A DNA stretch of 24,994 bases from a virus: the IMG/VR virus record IMGVR_UViG_3300007234_000093, positions 1 to 24,994 of that record. One strand, given 5' to 3'. Numbering within the stretch: the first letter of the stretch is position 1; each line of letters begins with the position of its first letter. Position numbers and translations under genes: made by a program. Positions 19,115-24,994 of the stretch are shown one piece after another. The notes under the pieces were generated by a model. That model did not search any database. It was not told the origin of the DNA and was given only the letters and a program-made list of their open reading frames with translations.

Positions 19115-19207
19115 TTAAAACATTCCATTTACGCTAAGAAAGATCAAGCCAATAACCACCGCTGCCGACATAGATGCAGATACGAAATCTATTAGTAAGC
19201 TTTTCAT
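19115..19207 (-). CDS. 30-aa membrane peptide
   Basis: 30 aa: MKSLLIDFVSASMSAAVVIG then LIFLSVNGMF, a single hydrophobic helix. It starts with a TAATG overlap on the upstream gene and has GGAG 8 nt before the ATG, good evidence for real translation in spite of its size. Confidence 0.65.
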   Translation of the reverse strand: MKSLLIDFVSASMSAAVVIGLIFLSVNGMF

Positions 19208-19593
19208 TAGGCTGCTCCTTCCAAGTTCATTTCAACTTCTTCAAAACGACGATCTTTACGGTTTGTATAAGTATCAGTGTAGAACCATGCAGTACCATCA
19301 AAGATATAAAGATAATCTGCACCAGTGCTACGATCACCGCAGCGAAGAAATACATCTACAGAGTCATAAATCATTGCAGGATCATTATGAACAGCTTCTT
19401 GACGAGACTCAAGGTAGTCTTCTTTTAAACCGGAAATGTAACCACCTTTGGCAACCATTTCTGCATCATATTGGCTGTTATAGTTTTCTACTAACATACG
19501 ACCGTTATAAGCAAGATAGCCATCGTAGTGGCAATAAGAAGCAGTAACCGAACCGTCTTTGTTCAGAATTCCGATCATTGATGATGTACCCAT
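19207..19593 (-). CDS. conserved phage protein (MGTxSxIG family)
   Basis: 128 aa. It opens MGTSSMIGILNKDGSVTASY, followed by CHYDGYLAYNGRML and NYNSQYDAEMVAKGGYIS, the signature of a widespread family in phages and bacteria (MGTRS.IG..DG.V...YCHWDG) with no established function. GGAA is close to the start; it is the first gene of the transcript from the promoter at 19624-19652. Confidence 0.85.
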   Translation of the reverse strand: MGTSSMIGILNKDGSVTASYCHYDGYLAYNGRMLVENYNSQYDAEMVAKGGYISGLKEDYLESRQEAVHNDPAMIYDSVDVFLRCGDRSTGADYLYIFDGTAWFYTDTYTNRKDRRFEEVEMNLEGAA

Positions 19594-19623
19594 TGGTATG
19601 TTCCTTTTCCATTTGATATATAT

Positions 19624-19652
19624 AATCTATCTGATTCGCAGCCAAATGTCAA
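19624..19652 (-). promoter_or_regulatory. sigma70-like promoter
   Basis: TTGACA at 19652-19647, 17-nt spacer ending GCGAATCAGA, TAGATT at 19629-19624. It begins 8 nt after the glycosyltransferase stop codon and serves the small genes and tRNAs at 19593-18683. Confidence 0.7.
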
Positions 19653-19660
19653 TAGTTATT

Positions 19661-20365
19661 TTACCATTCTCCAGTCCAATGTGACATATTAAATTCTTTA
19701 TATAGATCTTTTTTCATTTTTTCATGTCCTTCACTAATTCCATTCTGATATAATATTGTATCATAAGGAGGATCTTCACGATATGTAACTAAAAATGGAT
19801 TTTCTTTAACAATTTTACGAAAGCTATTAAAAAACTCAATACCAGGGTTTGTATCTGCTTGTTCACCAAAGATTGATTTAGAAACGGCATGCATATATGT
19901 TTGTGGACCTAAGTAATAAACGTGGCGATAACCTTGTTTTCTTCTCCAAAGATTTAAACCTATTGCATCACTAAAAGTAGTATTGTTTGGAACGCTTAGC
20001 ATGAAGTCTTGAGAAAAATCTGAGTCTTTATAAGTTGGTAGAACCCAACGTGTATCTTTTTCGATAATTGACGAAAGAGGTGTATTACAAAGACGATCTA
20101 CATCAACATACAAACCACCTTCGATATATATTTTTAATAATCTCCAAATATCGGATTTTGCAACAATATGATCATCCTTAACAAGATCATAATCTAATCC
20201 TAATTTTTCTTTAAGATATTGTTCTATATCATAATCATCATAAACTCGAACTTCCCAATCTGGATTTAGTTCAATTATTTTTTTAAGTCCGTTTTGAATA
20301 AGAATAGAATTACTATTAAGTATATCTTTAGTAGACCAAGTCGTATGAACGATCTTTGGTATCAT
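19661..20365 (-). CDS. DXD glycosyltransferase (GT32-like, Gly_transf_sug)
   Basis: 234 aa. It opens MIPKIVHTTWSTKD, the usual IPKIIHQ-like first strand, and has the conserved block AKSDIWRLLKIYIEGGLYVD ending in the metal-binding DVD (residues 88-90). This is the capsule/OCH1-type sugar transferase family; the substrate cannot be told. GGAG is 10 nt before the ATG. It may add sugars to host or phage surface glycans or to DNA, although DNA glucosyltransferases of T4 belong to other families. Confidence 0.9.
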   Translation of the reverse strand: MIPKIVHTTWSTKDILNSNSILIQNGLKKIIELNPDWEVRVYDDYDIEQYLKEKLGLDYDLVKDDHIVAKSDIWRLLKIYIEGGLYVDVDRLCNTPLSSIIEKDTRWVLPTYKDSDFSQDFMLSVPNNTTFSDAIGLNLWRRKQGYRHVYYLGPQTYMHAVSKSIFGEQADTNPGIEFFNSFRKIVKENPFLVTYREDPPYDTILYQNGISEGHEKMKKDLYKEFNMSHWTGEW

Positions 20366-20384
20366 AATTTAGCTCCTTACAAGT

Positions 20385-20549
20385 TCAAGTTAACTTGTCT
20401 TCTTTACCTAGTCCTTTTTTACCACAATGTGGACAGTGAAAAACGTATCTATCAATACAAATATTTTGTTCCATTGTGGCATAAGTAAACCATCCATTAC
20501 AAGCCGAACATGTTAAGTGCCAAATAATTTCTTTGTGTGCTCTAAACAT
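20385..20549 (-). CDS. zinc-ribbon small protein
   Basis: 54 aa: MFRAHKEIIWHLTCSACNGW, then a second knuckle CPHCGKK. The CxxC...CxxC pair (CSAC, 21-residue linker, CPHC) forms a zinc ribbon; similar short proteins with HxxIxWHxTCxxC occur in marine T4-like phages. The best Shine-Dalgarno (AAAGG) is far upstream (about 17 nt). A late box ends 6 nt before the ATG. Confidence 0.75.
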   Translation of the reverse strand: MFRAHKEIIWHLTCSACNGWFTYATMEQNICIDRYVFHCPHCGKKGLGKEDKLT

Positions 20550-20554
20550 AAACG

Positions 20555-20562
20555 TATTTATA
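20555..20562 (-). promoter_or_regulatory. candidate late promoter box
   Basis: Exact TATAAATA, but only 5 nt separate it from the zinc-ribbon ATG, so a transcript would be leaderless or would serve the glycosyltransferase further down. It overlaps the stop of the upstream zincin gene. Chance is possible in A+T-rich DNA. Confidence 0.35.
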
Positions 20563-20929
20563 TGACCTTTGTAAATTTTTCCAAAAGAGGAACAGCTTTT
20601 TCATAGGCTTCTTTTTCCCACCACCGATCTTTATAAGGCATATCTTTATGTTTATCTAAAAGGTATCCTAAGTCTTGAGTCATATATTGTTTTACGTGCA
20701 CCATTTCGTGAGAAACTGTAGTGAATACTTTTTCAAGATCGCGGTTACAATCAATAAGTATGACATAATTGCCTTCACTCTCATCTATACACATTCCATA
20801 GCTATCTTTAATATCATATTCTGTAATAAAAATTGAACGTGGAATAATACATAATTCTTTACACAAAAATTTTACAAATTTTTCTATTAAGTAATTATAT
20901 GTAGGATCAAGTGAAACTGTAATATTCAT
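20558..20929 (-). CDS. zincin-like metallopeptidase domain protein
   Basis: 123 aa. The motif TTVSHEMVHVKQY gives HExxH (His74, Glu75, His78), and a later WWEKEAYEKA (residues 103-112) offers Glu residues for a third ligand. It resembles the protein at 21416-21829 in both motifs. SprT-like or other short zincins are candidates. It begins 1 nt after the stop of the DUF1281-like gene. Whether it is an active protease is unproven. Confidence 0.8.
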   Translation of the reverse strand: MNITVSLDPTYNYLIEKFVKFLCKELCIIPRSIFITEYDIKDSYGMCIDESEGNYVILIDCNRDLEKVFTTVSHEMVHVKQYMTQDLGYLLDKHKDMPYKDRWWEKEAYEKAVPLLEKFTKVI

Positions 20930-21415
20930 TTAATCTTCGTATTCGTCATCATCATTATCATAAAAAGAAATTTCTTCATATAAATTAAAGTGATCTTTTA
21001 AGTCTTCAGGTATACTATCTAACGTTTTAATATCGTTTGGATCATATTCATAGTATTCATCTTCATTATCAATATACCATCCGATAAAACACATTCCTGG
21101 TTCAAAATATCTTAGTTCTACAATTAAGTCGGGATTTTCAATACTAAAAGTTTCAAAAACTTGAATAGGTGGACCCCAAGCAGTATCTATGGTGCCAGAA
21201 ATATATGCTTCATCTCCGTCTTCTTCTAATACTAAATTTTCTGGGCTTGCATCCCATTTTACACCCCATTTATCAACTGCTGTATTATAATCCCAATCAC
21301 CAATAGGAACCATCACTTCAAATAAACCATCAGACTTTTCTATTTTATTATATAATTCTTCAATTTTAGATGTAGGTCCTTTAATAAGAACGTCGTTCAT
21401 ACACCAATTTGGCAT
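20930..21415 (-). CDS. DUF1281/YubB ferredoxin-fold-like protein
   Basis: 161 aa. It opens MPNWCMNDVLIKGPTSKIEE, continues with KWGVKWDASPENL and DTAWGPPIQVFETFSIENPD, then EPGMCFIGW. This MPNWC...WGTKWD...TAWxPP...EPG pattern marks the Api92/DUF1281 group of phage and plasmid proteins. The tail is very acidic (YDNDDDEYED). It is between two related zincins and touches both, so the three are probably co-translated. Confidence 0.85.
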   Translation of the reverse strand: MPNWCMNDVLIKGPTSKIEELYNKIEKSDGLFEVMVPIGDWDYNTAVDKWGVKWDASPENLVLEEDGDEAYISGTIDTAWGPPIQVFETFSIENPDLIVELRYFEPGMCFIGWYIDNEDEYYEYDPNDIKTLDSIPEDLKDHFNLYEEISFYDNDDDEYED

Positions 21416-21829
21416 TTACATAAATCCTTCTTGTTTAAAAATATCAGACATAATTTTTTCGTATTCATATGCTTCAACCTCCCAAGGAGATTCGTAATAT
21501 GATACGTTATATTTTTTTCCTTTCCACCTTGATGGTAATTTACCAATACCGCTTTTTAATTCATTGTGTAAGTATTGTTTCACATGAACCATTTCATGAA
21601 AAAACGTTGTGATTATATCTTTCTTATTTAATGACGGATTGATATACATAAGTATTTCATTATCATTTGGTTCATATTCAACATAACCACAGCAATCATT
21701 ATTAAACTCACCATCAAAATATATTTCTAATTCGCCATCAATTTGAAGAAAGTCCGACGCAAATATAATCATTTTATCCATTAAAGAATTAGAAATCTTT
21801 TTTGGTTTATCATATGTAACGTAAAACAT
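21416..21829 (-). CDS. zincin-like metallopeptidase domain protein
   Basis: 137 aa. TTFFHEMVHVKQYL holds HExxH (His78, Glu79, His82); SPWEVEAYEYE (114-124) is the counterpart of WWEKEAYEKA in the other zincin. The ATG forms TAATG with the gp52 stop, so the gene belongs to the topoisomerase transcript. Probable paralogue of the protein at 20558-20929. Confidence 0.8.
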   Translation of the reverse strand: MFYVTYDKPKKISNSLMDKMIIFASDFLQIDGELEIYFDGEFNNDCCGYVEYEPNDNEILMYINPSLNKKDIITTFFHEMVHVKQYLHNELKSGIGKLPSRWKGKKYNVSYYESPWEVEAYEYEKIMSDIFKQEGFM

Positions 21830-23172
21830 TATTCACATACCGCATCAAGATCAAGAATAAATTGTTCGTTTGCGGTTGTTTTTTCCCAATATTTAAAATC
21901 TTTAATAGCAGCTTTAATTTCTTTATCAAGCTCTTTTACCATTTCGTCTGTTAAGCTTATGATATTAATACGCAACAAACGGTCTACGTCATCTTTAAGC
22001 GCATTCGTGTGTTCAAGAATTTGCTTTCCAACATCTGCTTTTTTACGATTCTTAAATATAATCTTATCATCAAGTACTGCTTGAATAAATTCCATTTTAA
22101 CTTGTAACCAACCAATTTCAGATTCAATCTCGGCTTTACGTTTTTCAATACGCTTAGATAAAATACCAATTCGATAATCACAAAAGTCTTTGATTAATAA
22201 ACGCTCGTCTTTATAATCACGCAGTTTGCCTTCATGATTAATAACTGTTAAATTTTCAGTTAAAGGTTTTGATAACTTAAACTTACGAATAATGCGTTCG
22301 TCAGGCCATGCTGAACTTGTTTGTTGTTTGAGTTTGATCTCAAATCTAAAACCTGTTTTATCACACATATCCTCATAAGATACAATATCACCTTTATCTT
22401 CAAGATCATCAAGGACTTTAACGTATGACTCACGATCATACCCATATGGTACCTCAGTAATCTCAAGAACTGTTTTACTCTTCTTTTCAAAACAACCAAG
22501 AACTGTAAATTTATCTTCTTCAGCGTTATAGTTTACTGTACCTTTAAAATCCGGAAACGTCACTGGAAGCCTGTTAGCTATATTACCACTCAATATGTAT
22601 TCACGACAGGCACTAGAAAGTGCGGCAGGCGATCGTGGAAGGATGTTTGTGGCAAAACCAGTAGCAATTCCTTTAGTTCCATTTGCGAGTACTAAAGGAA
22701 TTACAGGAAGATAGAATGCAGGTGGCTCATGTTCAGGATCTTCATGTGCTGGTGACAAATCAAGATCTTTAATATATTTATTAAAATTTTCATGAACTCG
22801 AGTATATACATAACGCGGAGCGCCGGCCTCCTGGACCAATCGAGTTCCAAAAGAACCTCGACCTTCGACCAAACAAATGTTGTTATTCCAGGAGGCCGCC
22901 ATCAGCTGACCTGCGCCTGCAGCGCTAGCCTCACCATGATTATATCCATAATCGGAAATAATACCGGCGACTGCTGATACCTTTTTAAAATCTTTCTTTG
23001 AATTTAATAATGAAGAATATAGATAAAATCTTTGTACTGGTTTTAATCCATCAATCATATTTGGAATAGCACGACTCTCAACAGTATACATAGCAAACGA
23101 TAACCATTCATTTGCTGCAACCTTTGAAATTGGATATTCATTTTTTTCTTGAGTAAAATCAAGTACGTTCAT
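21829..23172 (-). CDS. 52: gp52 type II topoisomerase medium subunit
   Basis: DNA-cleaving subunit of the T4-type topoisomerase, equivalent to GyrA/ParC. 447 aa against 442 in T4. It matches T4 gp52 in sequence: FAMYTVESRAIPNMIDGLKP, then VQRFYLYSSLL, DYGYNHGEASAAGAGQLMA, and the active-site GAPRYVYTRV with Tyr121 next to Arg120; PPAFYLPVIPLVLANGTKGIA is also conserved. The C-terminal part is the coiled-coil tower and gate region. A sigma70-like promoter is just upstream, so it can be made separately from the large subunit. Confidence 0.96.
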   Translation of the reverse strand: MNVLDFTQEKNEYPISKVAANEWLSFAMYTVESRAIPNMIDGLKPVQRFYLYSSLLNSKKDFKKVSAVAGIISDYGYNHGEASAAGAGQLMAASWNNNICLVEGRGSFGTRLVQEAGAPRYVYTRVHENFNKYIKDLDLSPAHEDPEHEPPAFYLPVIPLVLANGTKGIATGFATNILPRSPAALSSACREYILSGNIANRLPVTFPDFKGTVNYNAEEDKFTVLGCFEKKSKTVLEITEVPYGYDRESYVKVLDDLEDKGDIVSYEDMCDKTGFRFEIKLKQQTSSAWPDERIIRKFKLSKPLTENLTVINHEGKLRDYKDERLLIKDFCDYRIGILSKRIEKRKAEIESEIGWLQVKMEFIQAVLDDKIIFKNRKKADVGKQILEHTNALKDDVDRLLRINIISLTDEMVKELDKEIKAAIKDFKYWEKTTANEQFILDLDAVCE

Positions 23173-23198
23173 AGTGATTCCTTTTCGTTATTCTATAT

Positions 23199-23227
23199 AT
23201 ACTATCACATTACTCTTGCATTGTCAA
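23199..23227 (-). promoter_or_regulatory. sigma70-like promoter for gp52
   Basis: TTGACA at 23227-23222, 17-nt spacer, TAGTAT at 23204-23199. The -35 and most of the spacer lie in the last codons of the small membrane protein gene. The gp52 ATG (23172) follows, with GGAATCACT in front. Confidence 0.7.
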
Positions 23228-23362
23228 TCTTAACTTACAATATACAAGCCACATTTCATAAATAAAATACGATAGGATTAGTCCAATATATGGAATAAAA
23301 AATAAATTTAAAATAAAATAAGCAAATATAATTGAAGCAAATATATCATACCAAGTAATCAT
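23210..23362 (-). CDS. 50-aa membrane protein between topoisomerase genes
   Basis: 50 aa: MITWYDIFASIIFAYFILNL, then FFIPYIGLILSYFIYEMWLV and YCKLRLTMQE. Two hydrophobic segments and a charged end. The ATG forms an ATGA overlap with the large-subunit stop. Small membrane proteins of similar outline are found in marine T4-like phages. Function unknown. Confidence 0.7.
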   Translation of the reverse strand: MITWYDIFASIIFAYFILNLFFIPYIGLILSYFIYEMWLVYCKLRLTMQE

Positions 23363-24994
23363 GCAAACATATAATCCTTACGAAGTTGACTATCACGCCC
23401 AAACATCATTTGGAAAATACCTGCATCGTCAACAGTTACAGTATCATATTGTGGCTCGTTAATAATAGTATGATATTCGTCTTCTTGTAAAGAACCAAGA
23501 CCTTTAATATATCGATGTTTCCAACCATCTTGAGCTGATTTAAATTCAGATGCTTCCTTATATGTATAGAACCATTTAACATCTTTACCTTTAGTTGAAA
23601 TCATAATTGGAGTACGAGTGATCTTAACTCGTTTTTCGTTTAAAAGTCGAGGCCAAAACTTATAAAAGAAAGCAATTAACAATGGACTAATATGTCCAAT
23701 ACCATCATGGTCAGCATCAGTTAAAGTAGCAATGTTTTCATATGTCATATCGTCAACTGAATTTGGATTTGTAATATCAAGACCAAGAACTGAAATTAAT
23801 TCTGATAGTTCTTTGTTTTTAAGAACATCGGCAGGTTTCATATCCCAAGTATTCATAATCACACCACGAAGAGGATAAGCACCTACCTTATTTGGATCAC
23901 GTACTTTGAGAAGGAAGCCCATTGCCGAGTCGCCCTCAACAATCTTTAATGTTGCATCTTGTGTATTAGCTGCAATATGTTTTGCTACTTTTACTTTACG
24001 AAGTTTTTTCTGTGCAAGTGTAGCGGCACGTTTATCCGCAGCAATTTTCTTTGCAAGTTGAGCTTCAATTATAGGATCAATGATAGATGGAGTATTAAGA
24101 ATTTTACGAGCAAAATAGTCTACTTCACGAATTTCAGATGCGATTACGTGTTCTTTAACATTACTCATAGGATTTGTTAAACGTTCTTTTGTTTGCGAAT
24201 CAAATTTAGGATTTGTAAAATTACGTGCAAACATCACAAAAGTAAGACCATTCTTAATCGTTGAACGAACCACTTCAATTTTGTATTTACGCTTAATCAT
24301 AACTGTAAGTTCGTCAACAATACCATTTATAATAAAATCAACATACGATCCGCCTTGACGTGTATTTACACCATTTATAAACGAATTCGTACGGAAACCG
24401 TCTTCAGAAGATGTAATCAAAAAAGAAAGATTATGTGTTTTTTCAATGATTGCTTCTTCACCAAATAATTCTGAATATTTTTTCAGATTGTTTACTTTGA
24501 TACGACGCTTATTAAATGAAAACGCAATTTCAGGAAATGCCATTTGTAAACTAATAAGACGATCTTCAAGTAAAGCAACAGTGTCAAGATCATCAAGACT
24601 GTCAACTTCAAATAAACTAAAGTCAGGAATAAACCAAACCTCTGTACCGTTGCCTTCTTTTTTACTATAAGCTTCTTTAATTTCTTCTGCGCCGTTTTTA
24701 CAAGTGACAGTAATTTGATCGCCGTTGCTCCACGAACGTCCTGTAAATTTTGAAGACAAGAAGTTTGTTGCGGCTGAACCTACGCCGTTAGTACCAATCG
24801 TAACACGTTCATCATCAAAGCTTGTACCTGCGTTAACTCTTGTCCAAGCAGCCGTTGCACGGTTAATGTTTGTTTGAGTTGTTTCGTCAAATACTTTTTC
24901 TTGTGGTATACCACGACCGTTATCAGTAACCGTCACTTTATTATTATCCACGGATACGTTTATACGATTTGCATACATAAAGTTTGTACGAATT
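23359..24994 (-). CDS. 39: type II topoisomerase large subunit, gp39/gp60 fused (5' end outside window)
   Basis: ATPase and Toprim subunit, equivalent to GyrB/ParE. 544 codons are visible; the frame is open to the window edge, and the ATG at 24978 is internal because the residues before the first GHKL motif are missing. GHKL ATPase motifs VTDNGRGIP (17-25 from that Met) and GTNGVGSAATNFL (62-74), the QTK loop (262-264), then the Toprim motifs VEGDSAMG (Glu349) and LTDADHDGIGH (Asp421, Asp423, Asp425). In T4 these parts are split between gp39 and gp60; here they are one polypeptide, as in most marine relatives. Confidence 0.96.
   Translation of the reverse strand, partial: IRTNFMYANRINVSVDNNKVTVTDNGRGIPQEKVFDETTQTNINRATAAWTRVNAGTSFDDERVTIGTNGVGSAATNFLSSKFTGRSWSNGDQITVTCKNGAEEIKEAYSKKEGNGTEVWFIPDFSLFEVDSLDDLDTVALLEDRLISLQMAFPEIAFSFNKRRIKVNNLKKYSELFGEEAIIEKTHNLSFLITSSEDGFRTNSFINGVNTRQGGSYVDFIINGIVDELTVMIKRKYKIEVVRSTIKNGLTFVMFARNFTNPKFDSQTKERLTNPMSNVKEHVIASEIREVDYFARKILNTPSIIDPIIEAQLAKKIAADKRAATLAQKKLRKVKVAKHIAANTQDATLKIVEGDSAMGFLLKVRDPNKVGAYPLRGVIMNTWDMKPADVLKNKELSELISVLGLDITNPNSVDDMTYENIATLTDADHDGIGHISPLLIAFFYKFWPRLLNEKRVKITRTPIMISTKGKDVKWFYTYKEASEFKSAQDGWKHRYIKGLGSLQEDEYHTIINEPQYDTVTVDDAGIFQMMFGRDSQLRKDYMFA

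Noticed and set aside
1-24994. CRISPR arrays, insertion sequences or integration sites
   Set aside because: No regularly spaced repeats, transposase motifs or attachment-like duplications of tRNA ends were seen.

Overview
This window comes from a strongly A+T-rich marine T4-like myovirus. The core genes are recognisable T4 homologues: gp32 (single-stranded DNA-binding protein), gp59 (helicase loader), gp33 (late co-activator) and both type II topoisomerase subunits, with gp39 and gp60 fused. Every gene I can support lies on the minus strand, packed with ATGA, TAATG and short overlaps, so the order of transcription runs from high to low coordinates. Many small genes resemble cyanophage and pelagiphage genes. 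The host signals point to a Gram-negative heterotroph, most likely an alphaproteobacterium, rather than a cyanobacterium. They are a circularly permuted two-piece tmRNA with an ANDN-type tag, KDO (lipopolysaccharide) synthesis genes, and a bilin reductase of the PcyX type.

Layout in transcription order. (1) 24994-21829: topoisomerase large subunit (5' end cut by the window), a small membrane protein, then gp52. (2) 21829-19661: two related HEMVH zincin-like proteins around a DUF1281-like protein, a zinc ribbon, and a DXD glycosyltransferase. (3) 19652-16497: small genes, tRNAs CAT, Arg and Leu, DUF2061-like and other small membrane or secreted proteins, a basic ORF broken at an A8 run, then an RNA block. 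The RNA block has its own promoter, an unassigned structured RNA of about 250 nt, a tRNA-like RNA with a 21-bp closing helix, tRNA-Thr, tRNA-Pro and a terminator. (4) 16494-12263: Dps-like ferritin behind a late promoter, two small proteins, a sulfotransferase, a glycine-zipper envelope protein behind a consensus sigma70 promoter, a cupin, kdsA and kdsB. (5) 12244-11831: a permuted ssrA (tmRNA) gene whose spacer carries a Trp-rich ORF. (6) 11803-10703: a two-helix membrane protein, a beta-barrel outer membrane protein and a strong terminator. (7) 10682-4605: a late-promoter-led run of secreted proteins, membrane-anchored coiled-coil proteins, a class 3 lipase, small membrane proteins and an A-type Fe-S carrier. 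(8) 4320-3508: heme oxygenase, an AbrB-like protein and a ferredoxin-dependent bilin reductase, together a heme-to-bilin operon. (9) 2844-1: conserved hypotheticals, then gp33, gp59 and gp32.

Regulation can be read from the sequence. Nine sigma70-like promoters (eight with an exact TTGACA -35, one TTGCCA) have 16-17 bp spacers. Exact T4 late boxes (TATAAATA) precede Dps, heme oxygenase and the secreted-protein run. In three places the TGA stop codon of the upstream gene lies inside the TTGACA hexamer of the next promoter. The cargo suggests takeover of host iron, heme and Fe-S metabolism, surface-sugar remodelling, and phage-supplied ribosome rescue and tRNAs.
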